This document shows positions 8,691 to 17,834 of a stretch of DNA of 64,000 nucleotides, piece after piece. The notes under the pieces are model-generated. The model was not told where the DNA came from. It made no database searches and saw only the letters and a list, made by a program, of their open reading frames with translations. This DNA comes from Salinigranum rubrum (GTDB lineage: Archaea; Halobacteriota; Halobacteria; Halobacteriales; Haloferacaceae), in NCBI RefSeq assembly GCF_002906575.1, contig NZ_CP026309.1:558001-622000 (forward strand), given 5' to 3'. Position 1 is the stretch's first letter. Every line of letters begins with the position of its first letter. The translations under genes and the position numbers were made by a program.

Positions 8691-10460
8691 ATGGCGAACG
8701 AGAAAGAGGCGTGGAAGGAGGAGATGTACGGCGACGAGGTCCGTGAGAAGCTCATCGAGTTCGCCGAGAAGGGGTGGGACTCCATCCCCGAGGACGAGCG
8801 CGACATGTGGTTCTCGCGGTTCAAGTTCTGGGGGGTGTTCCACCACCGCTCGGGCCAGGAGAGTTACTTCATGATGCGCCTGGCCAACACGAACGGCGTG
8901 CTCGAACCGGGTCAGTTGCGCGCCATTGGCGAGGTCGCCCGCGACTACGCCGTCGGCCCCGTACGGAACCCCGAGTTCGGCGACGCCTGGATCGACCTCA
9001 CGACGAGGCAGTCCGTCCAGTTACACTGGCTCAAACTGGAAGACATCCCGGCTATCTGGGAGAAACTCGAAGCCGTCGGCGTCACCTCCCGCTCCGCGGG
9101 CGGCGACACGATGCGCAACATCTCGGGCTGTCCGGTCGCCGGTCGGGACGAACACGAGTTCGTCGACTCACAGCCCGTTCTGGACGAACTCTCCGAGAAA
9201 CTCCGCGGCGACGACGCGCTCGCCAACATGCCCCGGAAGTTCAACATCAGCGTCACGGGCTGTCGCGAGGGGTGTGCGCAGGACTCGATCAACGGCATCG
9301 GCCTCGAACCCGCCGAGAAGACGGTCGATGGCGAAGCGGTCCGTGGGTTCAACGTTCGCGTCGGCGGCGGACTGGGCGGTCGGCAGCCGCGGCGGGCCCG
9401 TAGCCTCGACGTCTTCGTCGAACCCTCCCGTGCGTACGACGTCGTCCGGGGGTTCGTCGAACTCTACTACGAGCACGGCAACCGGGAGAACCGCCAGAAG
9501 AACCGGAGTCGCTTCTTCGTCGACGAGTGGGGTACCGAGGACATTCGCTCGCTCCTGCAGGAGGAGTACGTCGATTTCGAGTTGCTGAGCGAGGGACGGA
9601 ACCTCCGCGAGGAGTACACGTACAACGCCGGCAGGCCCGACGAGGCGGGCAAACACGACCACGTCGGCGTCCACGAGCAGACGGACGGCCGATACTACGT
9701 CGGCCTGTCGGTCCCAGTGGGTCGGCTGACCGCCGAGGAGACGATCGAACTGGCCGATCTCGCGGACGACCACGGCTCCGGTGCCGTGCGGCTCACCCGG
9801 CGGCAGAACCCGCTCGTGATGGACGTTCCGGAGTCGGAACTCGACGCGCTGCTGGACGCCGACCTGCTCGACACGCACAGCCCCGACCCGAGTCTCTTCA
9901 CCCGCGGGTCCATGGCCTGTACGGGGACGGAGTTCTGCTCGCTGGCGCTGACGGAGACGAAGGCGCGGATGGCGGTCATGCTTCGCTGGCTGCGCGCGAA
10001 CGTCGAACTCCCCGACGACGTCTCCCAGGTCAAGATGCACTACTCCGGCTGTACGGCCGACTGCGGACAGGCGATGACCGCCGACATCGGCTTCCAGGGG
10101 ATGCGCGCCCGGAAGAACGGTCAGATGGTCGAGGCGCTCGACGTCGGCGTCGGCGGCGGCATCGGCGCCGAACCCTCGTTCGTCGAGTGGATCCGCCAGC
10201 GCGTGCCCGCCGACGAGGTTCCGGGCCTGCTTCGAAACCTGCTCGAAGCCTTCGCGGCCCACCGCGAGGAGGGACAGACCTTCCGGCAGTGGGTCGAGTC
10301 GACCGGCGAGGAGGCGCTCGTCGAGTTCGCCGAACCCGAGGAGACCGACTACGTCGACCCCTGTCTGACCGACGCGAAGCAGTCGTGGTACCCGTTCGAC
10401 GACGGGCAGAGCCCGGCTCCGACCGACGCACACGGCAACCCCATCTCGGCGGACGACTGA
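8691..10460 (+). CDS. nirA: ferredoxin-nitrite reductase (siroheme, [4Fe-4S])
   Basis: A 589-residue nitrite/sulfite reductase family protein carrying out the six-electron reduction of nitrite to ammonium. Two ferredoxin-like half-domains and two siroheme/cluster domains alternate in the usual order; the first half contains SVTGCREGCAQD. The cluster and siroheme ligands are Cys410 and Cys416 (CTGTEFC) and Cys454 and Cys458 (SGCTADCG). Nitrite rather than sulfite is inferred from the nitrate genes alongside. It is probably cotranscribed with the small gene that begins 1 bp after its stop codon. Divergent from nasA copy 2. Confidence 0.9.
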   Translation: MANEKEAWKEEMYGDEVREKLIEFAEKGWDSIPEDERDMWFSRFKFWGVFHHRSGQESYFMMRLANTNGVLEPGQLRAIGEVARDYAVGPVRNPEFGDAWIDLTTRQSVQLHWLKLEDIPAIWEKLEAVGVTSRSAGGDTMRNISGCPVAGRDEHEFVDSQPVLDELSEKLRGDDALANMPRKFNISVTGCREGCAQDSINGIGLEPAEKTVDGEAVRGFNVRVGGGLGGRQPRRARSLDVFVEPSRAYDVVRGFVELYYEHGNRENRQKNRSRFFVDEWGTEDIRSLLQEEYVDFELLSEGRNLREEYTYNAGRPDEAGKHDHVGVHEQTDGRYYVGLSVPVGRLTAEETIELADLADDHGSGAVRLTRRQNPLVMDVPESELDALLDADLLDTHSPDPSLFTRGSMACTGTEFCSLALTETKARMAVMLRWLRANVELPDDVSQVKMHYSGCTADCGQAMTADIGFQGMRARKNGQMVEALDVGVGGGIGAEPSFVEWIRQRVPADEVPGLLRNLLEAFAAHREEGQTFRQWVESTGEEALVEFAEPEETDYVDPCLTDAKQSWYPFDDGQSPAPTDAHGNPISADD

Positions 10461-10461
10461 G

Positions 10462-10752
10462 ATGCGTCGCCGCCTGCTCGACGTCACGGCGTACACGACG
10501 CTGGATTTCGTCGACGCGAGCGCGTACGGTATCGACTGGACCGACGAGGCACCGGCCGTCGTCGACGTCGACGCGCCCGAGGACCACGAGGAGGGGGCGG
10601 ACGTCGTCAGGCTCAGCGTCGAACTCGACGGGACCCAGTTAGCGGGGGTGACACCACACGTCGACCGGCTTGAACTCTCCCCCGCGCAGGCGCGCACGCT
10701 CGCGGAGGACCTACTAGAGTACGCCGACCGCGTGGAGAGCGAGCACGACTGA
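10462..10752 (+). CDS. small haloarchaeal conserved protein downstream of nirA
   Basis: A 96-residue acidic protein starting one base after the nirA stop, so almost surely cotranscribed with it. It opens with LLDVTAYTTLDFVDA and ends with LSPAQARTLAEDLLEYADRVE, a layout I associate with the haloarchaeal family called DUF6360; I could not check this. No catalytic motif, cysteines or membrane segment are visible. Function unknown; its place suggests a link to nitrite reduction or simple operon hitchhiking. Confidence 0.7.
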   Translation: MRRRLLDVTAYTTLDFVDASAYGIDWTDEAPAVVDVDAPEDHEEGADVVRLSVELDGTQLAGVTPHVDRLELSPAQARTLAEDLLEYADRVESEHD

Positions 10753-10844
10753 CGTGGTGCCGACGTCCCTCGACGCCTCCGACGTTGCCGAACGCGTTCT
10801 AACCCGGGGTGGCTGTGGTGTCGCTCCTGGTCCAGGGGATTCGC

Positions 10845-11339
10845 TCACCAGACGACGTCGTCGTCGACGCTGACGGTCCCCGATTCGACGATACGCGCGT
10901 CGAGTCCGCCACGGTGTTTGAGCGACGTCACCGCGTCCGGTTGGTCCGCGAGGGACTGCATGTAGCCACAGGGTTCACAGAGACCCGTCCCCTCGAACAC
11001 CGCCTCCCCGACGCGGAAACGCTCTCCGACGAGGTGGTTGAGTGCGACGCCCTGCGTCGTGATGTTCCGACGGTGTGCGCCGGGGTCGAACTCCACGCCG
11101 TAGTCCTCCGCGGCGGCGCTCAGCGCCTCGGCTTCGATGAGCGTGACGTCGCTCGGTTCGAGGTCGTCCCGCTCGTTGTAGAGACCGTCGCCGCTGAAGT
11201 ATCGGTCCCCTTCGAGACCCCGGCCCGCGACAGCGCTGACTGATTCCCGCGATTCCGGACCGCCACCCGTCTCCGGAGCGATATGAATACGCTTGACTTC
11301 CCCTACCCGGGTCCCGCACGTCTCCTTCTGCTGCGTCAT
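10845..11339 (-). CDS. MOSC domain protein
   Basis: About 164 residues forming a single MOSC domain, the C-terminal module of molybdenum cofactor sulfurases and of YiiM-type proteins. The motif GRGLEGDRYF lies near residue 45 and the conserved cysteine region GLCEPCGYM near residue 125. Such proteins are thought to handle sulfur for, or bind, molybdenum cofactor. I chose ATG 11339 over TTG 11366 because a T-rich TATA-like run (11364-11372) lies about 28 bp upstream. Its position after the nitrate genes, which need Mo cofactor, is suggestive only. Confidence 0.8.
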   Translation of the reverse strand: MTQQKETCGTRVGEVKRIHIAPETGGGPESRESVSAVAGRGLEGDRYFSGDGLYNERDDLEPSDVTLIEAEALSAAAEDYGVEFDPGAHRRNITTQGVALNHLVGERFRVGEAVFEGTGLCEPCGYMQSLADQPDAVTSLKHRGGLDARIVESGTVSVDDDVVW

Positions 11340-11523
11340 GGGTCGTACCACCCGGTCGGAGGACAAAAAATCGCTGCCCCGTCGAGAGCGTCGCTCGCGG
11401 CACGCGTCGCCACCCTCGTACGACGGGTTCTGGACATTTTGTATCGCGGTATTCAGTTTATACGCACCGCGAGACGCCCCGGTCGTGACCGGTCAACACT
11501 CCCGAGAAACGGCGATGTGAGCC

Positions 11524-12426
11524 TCAGTCGTCGCGGACCGACTCGAACGTGCCGTCGACGATCCGATCCGTCACCCGCCCGACGTCGACGTCAGGCACGG
11601 GGCGCGGGTATTTCCGCCGAAAGTAGCCGGCGACGTTCCGGACGTCGCGTTCGAGGAGTTCGCGCGCGTTGTCGTGGTCGGTCGCGACGGCCTGCGGCCA
11701 GTCGAACACCGTGATCCCCTCCTCGCTCACGGCGACGTTGTACTCGGACATGTCCGCGTGGACGTAGCCCGCCTCGTACGCCTTCTGTAACTCCCGGAGG
11801 ACGAGGTCGAGGACGCCCACCGCCTGGGAGGGGTCGAGTTTCGCTCGGCCGAGTTCGACGCCCGCGAACTTCTCCATCACGATGGCGTGACGGTTGTGGT
11901 CGACCGGCCTGGGGACCGCTACGTCGGGGTAGAGGTCGGTGAGCGTCTCGTACTCGCGCTCGGCGGCCTTCCGCGCGGTGTAGAGCCACGAGACGTGGTG
12001 GTGGTCGGCCGTGTACTCGCGCTCTTTGTTCACCTCCCGGAAGTTCGTGTACCCCTCCCGGTGGAACTTCAGCGCGAGCGGTTTGTACGACTGTACCTCC
12101 AGGACGTCGCTCTCCTTGCCGACCCCCAGAGGGGCGCCCACGCCATCGACGGTGTCGCGCTGGGCGAACGTCCGCAGCGCCAGGGCGTCGTACCCCTCGA
12201 AGGTGAGTTGGTACCCCTCGTACTGGATGGTCTTCCGCTGGACGAGGTCGCGACTCATACACCGGTCGAGCCGGTAGTCGACGTTCTCGGCCGTGAGGTT
12301 GGCGAGAGCGGGGAGTTTGTCCCGGTTGACCCACTCGGAGAAGCGCATCCCCTGCTCGACGCCCGAGAGCAGATAGAAGTCCTCGGGTTCGAGTTCGGTC
12401 ATCAAGGGGGCAACGTTCCGCACCAT
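11524..12426 (-). CDS. rio2: RIO2 family serine/threonine protein kinase
   Basis: A 300-residue atypical kinase needed in archaea and eukaryotes for small-subunit ribosome maturation. Residues 1-90 form the winged-helix domain typical of Rio2 (not Rio1). The kinase domain follows: nucleotide loop LGVGKESDVL, catalytic loop HADMSEYNV and metal-binding FDWPQ. The flexible-loop region carries REVNKEREYTADHHHVSW. Length and domain order are as usual for the family. Monocistronic, with its start at the ATG at 12426. Confidence 0.92.
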   Translation of the reverse strand: MVRNVAPLMTELEPEDFYLLSGVEQGMRFSEWVNRDKLPALANLTAENVDYRLDRCMSRDLVQRKTIQYEGYQLTFEGYDALALRTFAQRDTVDGVGAPLGVGKESDVLEVQSYKPLALKFHREGYTNFREVNKEREYTADHHHVSWLYTARKAAEREYETLTDLYPDVAVPRPVDHNRHAIVMEKFAGVELGRAKLDPSQAVGVLDLVLRELQKAYEAGYVHADMSEYNVAVSEEGITVFDWPQAVATDHDNARELLERDVRNVAGYFRRKYPRPVPDVDVGRVTDRIVDGTFESVRDD

Positions 12427-12816
12427 ACCTGAGGATGAGCGAGCACGCGGTAAAAGCCCCGCGTGTTACCGGTAGGACCGAGTTTCGGGTCGAATCTCGG
12501 AGTGGCCCCGAGAGCCGGTACCGGATGCGATGTATCCTATACTGCTATACGAAACCTTTCGAAGCCGAGCCAGAACGTGGCCGTTTGGAAGCGTACACAA
12601 CTGAACTCCCGCCGTGTCCTACCGTGCACCCCGCGGACACAGTTCACCGGTCGTCGCTCAGAGCACGGCTCTCGTGAAAATGACCCGCTCTGACCGGCGG
12701 ATGAAGAGAGGAGTACCGTCCGCTTCACCGAACTTCTCCAGCAGACAGCTGATACGTTCAGTGGCGTTAGTGGCTCGAAGGGATCATTTTTAATATTATT
12801 CAGAATACATTTAGGT
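12427..12816. other. intergenic region between rio2 and a lipoprotein gene
   Basis: A 390 bp region between divergent genes, of lower GC than its flanks. The right end holds a clear TATA stretch (TTTTTAATATTATT, about 12786-12799) about 25 bp before the GTG at 12817. I see no convincing gene; an 80-codon frame from 12435 lacks haloarchaeal codon and amino-acid bias. Confidence 0.4.
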
Positions 12817-13323
12817 GTGAAACGGCGACGCTTCGTCCGTGCCGCCGCTGGTACCGCTCTCGTGACCGGTTGCACGGGACGAGAGATGGCTGAATCTACA
12901 CGAATCTGTCACACGACACCGTTCACGGACGGTACCGCAATCGTCGAAGCAGACCCAACGGATTTCGTGCTAATTAATTCCACGTCCGAGACTCTGACCA
13001 GCCAAATCACAGTCACTCGACTTCCAGAGGACGTTACCGCACGACCACCAGCGGACGCCCCACACGAAATACTGCCTCTCTCGGGAGAACCGGCGGTGTT
13101 CTCGACCACTATCGAGCTTTCGGCAGGTGATGGGAGGCCGTTTCGCTGTACTGGGGTGCGCGACTCGTCGACGGCAGATATGCGAGAACCTCCAGACGAG
13201 TTCCAAGTCGCGGTCGATGTCCAAGACGGTCCGAGCGGTGCATTCGATTGGCGGGCCGGGATGGGTGCGCTCGATATCGACCTCACAGGTTCGTCGATCG
13301 ACTTCTCCTTTACGAACAAATGA
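12817..13323 (+). CDS. secreted lipoprotein, unknown function
   Basis: A 168-residue protein with a twin-arginine-like start (MKRRRFVRAAAGT) followed by a lipobox LVTGC, so probably exported by Tat and lipid-anchored at the Cys near residue 19. The rest is a beta-rich domain (DFVLINSTSETLTSQITVTRLP) of unknown function with a Cys pair (residues 31 and 109 roughly). Base composition is lower in GC than neighbouring genes, and it sits beside a gene remnant, both hinting at a recently acquired or fast-evolving segment. The GTG start is set by a TATA box about 25 bp upstream. Confidence 0.65.
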   Translation: MKRRRFVRAAAGTALVTGCTGREMAESTRICHTTPFTDGTAIVEADPTDFVLINSTSETLTSQITVTRLPEDVTARPPADAPHEILPLSGEPAVFSTTIELSAGDGRPFRCTGVRDSSTADMREPPDEFQVAVDVQDGPSGAFDWRAGMGALDIDLTGSSIDFSFTNK

Positions 13324-13341
13324 CCGACAGTTCACGCCTCA

Positions 13342-13473
13342 TTGCTCGATAATACTGACGCGGTCGAACGACGCACCGCAACTGCGCTCTGTCGGTCCGG
13401 CGCGTCGGCGGACAAGCCGTTCTGCGACGGGACCCACGTGTCGGTCGGATTCGAGAACGGAGACGGCGTATGA
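13342..13473 (+). pseudogene. remnant of a CDGSH iron-sulfur domain gene (C-terminal fragment)
   Basis: In the same frame as the lipoprotein but after its stop, a short open stretch reads TALCRSGASADKPFCDGTH and then stops at 13471-13473. This is the CDGSH motif (C-x-C-x2-S/T-x3-P-x-C-D-G-x-H) with the second Cys replaced by Ser. The tail after it resembles that of haloarchaeal proteins combining a divergent ferredoxin domain with CDGSH. Only about 40 codons remain and no proper start is seen, so I read it as the broken 3' end of a lost gene. Confidence 0.6.
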
Positions 13474-13514
13474 CCCGGTGGTGGCGGCGTATCCCCACAC
13501 GGTCCTGAACGACG

Positions 13515-13521
13515 AAAAAAA
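13515..13521 (-). terminator. poly-T terminator after the AIM24 gene
   Basis: Seven A on the plus strand give a T7 run on the minus strand about 14 nt beyond the AIM24 stop. Archaeal polymerase terminates at such U-runs. Confidence 0.5.
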
Positions 13522-13534
13522 TCGAGGGCTTCGT

Positions 13535-14197
13535 TTACTGGACCGGGTTTCGCTCCTCGAACGGCTGGATGATGACGAATCCACCCTCTTGTGAGAAGTC
13601 GAGTTGGAACGTCTCGCCCGAGGACCTCCCGATGAAGCTCTTGAGGTTGAGGTCCCGTTTCGTCCCCGGAGAGACGTTGCCGCTCCACGCGACGGTCGCC
13701 TGCGGGTCCGTCCGCACGGGGGTCGGCACGACGATGGGCTTGCCGTGGGTCGTGATGGCTACCTGCCCCGGCCCTTTGAGGTAGACGTTGAACAGACCGC
13801 CGGTCGAGGTCCCGGCGATGCTGTCCATCATCTTGATGTCCCAGTCGACGTCGCTCTCGAACGCGAGGATGTCGTTCCCGTTGACGCTGATCTCCTCGCC
13901 CGCGTCGAGTTCGAGCACCTGCACCTCCTTGCCTTGGTCGGCGAGATACAGGTGGCCGGTCCCCGAGGCCTGCATCATGACGCTTCCCTCGCCGGTCACC
14001 TTCTTCTTCAGCAGCCCCGAGATGCCGCCTTCGGTCTTCCGCTCGAACGAGATGTCGCCCGTGTACGCGACCATCGCGCCGGCCTTGGCCATGACGCTCC
14101 CATCGAGTGAGACGTCGAGCAGTTTCGAGTTCTCCAGTTGGAAGCCGTCGCCGCCTTCCTGCGGTGCGTTCTCGCTGATGAATTGATCGAGATCCAT
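13535..14197 (-). CDS. AIM24 family protein
   Basis: About 220 residues matching the AIM24 (formerly DUF124) beta-fold family: FQLENSKLLDVSLDGSVMAK near the start, then GLLKKKVTGEGSVMMQASG and a glycine-rich beta stretch. The family includes yeast mitochondrial AIM24 and many prokaryotic proteins of unknown biochemical role. ATG at 14197 is preferred; a GTG at 14215 is an alternative, and a TATA-like GATATA at 14248-14254 would actually fit the latter for a leaderless transcript. Single gene with its own terminator. Confidence 0.85.
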   Translation of the reverse strand: MDLDQFISENAPQEGGDGFQLENSKLLDVSLDGSVMAKAGAMVAYTGDISFERKTEGGISGLLKKKVTGEGSVMMQASGTGHLYLADQGKEVQVLELDAGEEISVNGNDILAFESDVDWDIKMMDSIAGTSTGGLFNVYLKGPGQVAITTHGKPIVVPTPVRTDPQATVAWSGNVSPGTKRDLNLKSFIGRSSGETFQLDFSQEGGFVIIQPFEERNPVQ

Positions 14198-14406
14198 GGA
14201 TTGTACTCCCGCCACCCGTGTGGCTCAGGTGAACGTATACGCCCGACGATATAACCTTGTGTTCGTGACGGTGTCTCACGGCTGAGAGTCGCGCGGGTGG
14301 TCCGTTCGTCTGTCTCCCGCCGTGTGCTCCGGTCGACAGCGGGAAACGGTCGCGCTCGGGACCGGGAGGCACAACCGCTTTGCCTCCGTCGGTCCAGTCT
14401 CCCGCC

Positions 14407-15231
14407 ATGGACGAGACACCTCCGCCCACCGGCGAGTGGCGGCTCATTCGCGAGGAGTCCCGACCGGGACCGATGCAGATGGCGCTCGACGAAATCGCCG
14501 CGGAGACGGCCGCAGCCGGGGGTCCGCGGACCGTTCGACTCTACCGCTGGGACCCGTCGTGCCTCTCGCTCGGCTACCACCAAGAGCCCGACACGGTCGA
14601 CTGGGAGTGGTGCGCGGCGGAGGGCGTCGACGTCACCCGCCGGCCGACCGGCGGCGGCGGCATCTACCACGACTCGTTCGGCGACATCTCCTACTCCATC
14701 ACGGCCCCGCGCGAGGAACTCCCGGGGAGCCTCATGGACTGTTATCACTACCTGCTGGCCCCCGTCCTCGACGCGTTCGAATCGCTCGGTGTCCCCGTCG
14801 AATTCGTCGACAGCGAGGTCCCGGCGCTGTACGAACCGGCGTGTTACCTCCGGGCGCTGAACCCCGCGCACGACCTCGTCGTCTCGGGGACGAGTCGAAA
14901 GGTGAGCGGGAACGCCCAGTACCGCCAGCGCGACGCCGTCGTCCAGCACGGTTCGATCACCTTTTCGACCCGTCCCGACAGGCACCTCGCGACGTTTGCT
15001 GACCCGGCGGTGACGAGCGAGGAGTTCGCCGAACGGGTCACCGGGCTCGACGAACACACCGACGCCTCGCGCGAGGAGACCGTCGCGGCGTTCGAGGAGA
15101 CGCTCGCGACGTGGTGCGACGCGAGCGAGGGGTCGTGGACGGACGACGAACTCTCGCGTGCGCGCGAGCGTGCGGACGAGAAGTACGCGACCGACGAGTG
15201 GGTCCGCCGGCGGTCCAGGGCTCGTTCGTAA
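14407..15231 (+). CDS. lplA: lipoate-protein ligase A / biotin-lipoate ligase family protein
   Basis: About 274 residues of the LplA/BPL catalytic fold. Visible motifs are the substrate-loop RRPTGGGGIYHD (equivalent to the RRxSGGG motif) and the lysine region GTSRKVSGNAQYRQRD, where the Lys would contact the lipoyl-AMP carbonyl. It would attach lipoate or octanoate to 2-oxoacid dehydrogenase or glycine cleavage proteins. Archaeal LplA often needs a separate C-terminal partner (LplB); this chain has a short helical tail instead and no partner gene is adjacent. ATG 14407 is the start; an in-frame ATG at 14380 is less likely. Confidence 0.82.
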   Translation: MDETPPPTGEWRLIREESRPGPMQMALDEIAAETAAAGGPRTVRLYRWDPSCLSLGYHQEPDTVDWEWCAAEGVDVTRRPTGGGGIYHDSFGDISYSITAPREELPGSLMDCYHYLLAPVLDAFESLGVPVEFVDSEVPALYEPACYLRALNPAHDLVVSGTSRKVSGNAQYRQRDAVVQHGSITFSTRPDRHLATFADPAVTSEEFAERVTGLDEHTDASREETVAAFEETLATWCDASEGSWTDDELSRARERADEKYATDEWVRRRSRARS

Positions 15232-15285
15232 GCGCCGCGCCGACGCTCCGAAGCGCCTTTCTCCCCCTGCCTCTTGCCCCACCAC

Positions 15286-16119
15286 ATGCGAGTAGGCGCA
15301 CACGAATCTATCGCTGGCGGCGTGTTCAACGCAGTGGACTTGCTTCTCGACGACGGCGGCAACTGCGGGCAGATATTCACGCACTCCCCGCAAGTCTGGC
15401 AGGACCCGAACATCGCTGACGACGAGGCCGATCAGTTCCGAACGCTCTCCGAGGAGAACGGCGTCGGCCCCTGGGTCATCCACTCGTCGTACCTCGTGAA
15501 CCTCTGCACTCCCAAGGACGGCCTCCGCCAGAAGTCGCTCGACTCGATGCAGAAGGAGGTCGACGCCGCTTCCTTCCTCGACATCGAGTACGTCAACGTC
15601 CACCTCGGCGCGCACACGGGAGCGGGCGTCGAACAGGGCCTCGACAACGCCGTGAGCGTCCTCGACGACCTCTCGATTCCCGACGACGTCACGGTGCTCA
15701 TCGAGAGCGACGCCGGGTCGGGAACGAAACTCGGCGGCGACTTCGCACACCTCGCGTACGTGCTCGAAGAGTCCGCACAGGACCTCGACGTCTGCGTCGA
15801 CACCGCCCACGCCTTCGCGGCGGGCTACGACCTCTCGACCGCCGAGGCCGTCGACTCGGTCGTGACGGAGTTCGACGACGTGGTGGGGCTGGAACACCTC
15901 CAGTGCATCCACCTCAACGACTCCAAACACGCCTGCGGGACCAACAAGGACGAACACGCTCACATCGGCGAGGGAGAAATCGGCGTCGAGGGGATGCGCC
16001 GCATCGTCACTCACCCGGACCTCGCGGACGTCCCGTTCGTCTTGGAGACGCCGAACGGGGAGGACAAGGGGTTCGCGTGGAACATCTCGCGCGTGCGAGA
16101 ACTCGCGGACGAGGCCTGA
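15286..16119 (+). CDS. nfo: deoxyribonuclease IV (AP endonuclease)
   Basis: A 277-residue TIM-barrel AP endonuclease that cuts 5' of abasic sites in base-excision repair, using three zinc ions. It begins [11 protein letters not shown], the family's N-terminal signature, and carries the metal-binding stretches [55 protein letters not shown] and VLETPN. Length and order are normal. ATG 15286 is chosen over an upstream TTG at 15274. It follows the ligase gene with about 50 bp between. Confidence 0.93.
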   Translation: MRVGAHESIAGGVFNAVDLLLDDGGNCGQIFTHSPQVWQDPNIADDEADQFRTLSEENGVGPWVIHSSYLVNLCTPKDGLRQKSLDSMQKEVDAASFLDIEYVNVHLGAHTGAGVEQGLDNAVSVLDDLSIPDDVTVLIESDAGSGTKLGGDFAHLAYVLEESAQDLDVCVDTAHAFAAGYDLSTAEAVDSVVTEFDDVVGLEHLQCIHLNDSKHACGTNKDEHAHIGEGEIGVEGMRRIVTHPDLADVPFVLETPNGEDKGFAWNISRVRELADEA

Positions 16120-16178
16120 CACTGAGTTCGCCCCACTGGACCCAACGCGGTTTTCCCCGCCGACCGAGTACGCGACCT

Positions 16179-17018
16179 GTGCGCAGGTTCACCGCCGACT
16201 ACCTCAGACGGACGCGCGAGGGGATGTGGGACGGGTCGCGTGCGGCGCTTTCACCGCTGGAACTCCCCGAATGCGAGCGAATTCTCGACGTCGGCGCGGG
16301 GACGGGCGAACTCTCGCGCGTCCTCGCCGAGGAGTCGGGCGGAGCGGTCGTCTGTCTCGACGCCGACCCGCGGTTGCTCGACGTCGCACGCGCGGAGACC
16401 GACCTCCCGGTGGTCGTCGGCGACGCCACGCGACTCCCGTTCGCGAACGACTCGTTCGACCTCGTGGTCTGCCAGGCGCTGCTCGTGAACCTCCCTGTCC
16501 CCGAACACGCGCTCCGTGAGTTCGCCCGCGTCTCCTCGAACCGGGTGGCCGCGGTCGAACCCGACAACGCCGCCGTCGGCGTCGACTCGACCGTCGAACG
16601 GGAGGTCGAACTCGAACGACGGGTTCGAGAGGCGTATCTCGAGGGGGTCGAGACCGACGTCGCCCTCGGCGACCACCTCCCCGAACTGTTCGCCACGGCC
16701 GGCCTCGGCGACGTCCGAACCGAGCGATACCACCACGACAAACGCGTCGAACCACCCTACGACGCCGTCGACGTCGAGGACGCGAAGCGGAAGGCCACCG
16801 GCGAGGGGCTCGATACCCACGGGACTGAACTCCGCCGGGCGCTCACGGACGTCGCGTACGACGACCTTCGGCGCGAGTGGCGTGCGATGGGACGGACGGT
16901 CGCCGAGCAGATGAGCGCCGAGGAGTACCGCCGCGCCGAGGTGGTACCGTTCGACGTGGTCGTCGGCCGTGTCCCGGACTGCACGGCGTTCGAGAGTTTC
17001 TCCGACGGTGTCAGCTAG
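16179..17018 (+). CDS. class I SAM-dependent methyltransferase
   Basis: A 279-residue methyltransferase with motif I ILDVGAGTGELSRVL, the acidic ribose-binding CLDADP, motif II GDATRLPF and post-motif FDLVVCQALLVNLP. The C-terminal half, rich in charged helices, probably sets the substrate, which is not evident. I start at the GTG at 16179 (VRRFTADYLRRTREGMW), since this N-terminus fits the family; the frame is open farther upstream into nfo but those codons are not plausible. Seemingly a single gene. Confidence 0.78.
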   Translation: MRRFTADYLRRTREGMWDGSRAALSPLELPECERILDVGAGTGELSRVLAEESGGAVVCLDADPRLLDVARAETDLPVVVGDATRLPFANDSFDLVVCQALLVNLPVPEHALREFARVSSNRVAAVEPDNAAVGVDSTVEREVELERRVREAYLEGVETDVALGDHLPELFATAGLGDVRTERYHHDKRVEPPYDAVDVEDAKRKATGEGLDTHGTELRRALTDVAYDDLRREWRAMGRTVAEQMSAEEYRRAEVVPFDVVVGRVPDCTAFESFSDGVS

Positions 17019-17055
17019 CAACCAACGTTAAGCCGTCAAGTGGCGATCTACTGTC

Positions 17056-17514
17056 ATGGTTGGGACCCCTGCGGTGAAGACGTACGAGGTTGCGGCCGAC
17101 TGTACCGGGCCGAAGGCCGCGACGGTGACCGTTCGCGACCTCGCGGTCGAGATCGACGCGCCCGAGTCTTCGGGCGGTGCGAACCACGGACCGACGCCCG
17201 TCGAGTTCCTCCTCGGGTCGCTGGCCGGGTGTTTCAACGTGACCGGGAGCTACGTGGCGCGGGAGATGGATCTCGATCTGACCATCCGGGCCGTCTCGGC
17301 GTCGGGCGACCTAGACACGACGACGTACCTGACCGGAGAGGGGACTCGCGCGGGCTACGGCCGCATCCGCGTCTCGGTCGAGGTCGAGACCACCGCCACG
17401 GCGAAGGAACTCGAAGCGTGGCGGCGCGAGACGGAGCGGCGGAACCCCGTCCTCGACACCATCGCTCGGCCGACGCCGGTCGGCGTCGACGTCGACGTTC
17501 GAGTCGACGACTGA
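17056..17514 (+). CDS. OsmC family protein lacking the second catalytic Cys
   Basis: A 152-residue OsmC/Ohr fold protein. The first conserved Cys is present in LLGSLAGCFN. The second, normally in a CPV motif before the last strand, is replaced by Asn (RRNPVLDTI). Canonical OsmC and Ohr reduce organic peroxides using both cysteines, so this member may not be a standard peroxidase. The start is the ATG at 17056. Convergent with the zinc-ribbon gene that ends 14 bp away. Confidence 0.85.
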   Translation: MVGTPAVKTYEVAADCTGPKAATVTVRDLAVEIDAPESSGGANHGPTPVEFLLGSLAGCFNVTGSYVAREMDLDLTIRAVSASGDLDTTTYLTGEGTRAGYGRIRVSVEVETTATAKELEAWRRETERRNPVLDTIARPTPVGVDVDVRVDD

Positions 17515-17527
17515 CGGGGGGCCGACC

Positions 17528-17746
17528 TCAGCCCAAGAAGAGGTCGACGAGGTTCCCGCCCGACTGTCCTCGGTAGAGTTCGGAGTAGCCGCAGTTCGTA
17601 CACGAGACGACCGTGAACGTTCGGTTCTGGATGTCGAACATCTTCGAGAGTCCGGTTCCGGACGTCGCGATGTCGTCGACCTCGGTCTCGGTGTGGCCGC
17701 ACTTCGGACAGCCCGATCCGTCGTCGTGATGTGCTGGAGGGCTCAT
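17528..17746 (-). CDS. small zinc-ribbon protein
   Basis: A 72-residue protein with two CxxC knuckles, CPKCGHTETE and CTNCGYSELY, separated by about 35 residues, giving one zinc ribbon. The linker FDIQNRTFTVVSC and the tail GGNLVDLFLG fit the Zn-ribbon family sometimes labelled DUF2082 (putative nucleic-acid binding). Start ATG 17746; the frame is open upstream but loses halophilic character. Confidence 0.78.
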   Translation of the reverse strand: MSPPAHHDDGSGCPKCGHTETEVDDIATSGTGLSKMFDIQNRTFTVVSCTNCGYSELYRGQSGGNLVDLFLG

Positions 17747-17834
17747 CCTCCCGAACTCGTGTCGGCTCGATGAAAAACTCGTCGCTCGGTCGGTGTGAAC
17801 AAGACATACACCCCCCGCGGCGGAATCTGCTCCC

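Noticed and set aside
12435-12677. 80-codon frame upstream of the lipoprotein
   Set aside because: Amino-acid use is not halophilic and no promoter fits; probably non-coding.
14008-16122. 704-codon minus-strand frame over lplA and nfo
   Set aside because: It crosses three well-supported genes on other frames and has no domain signature.
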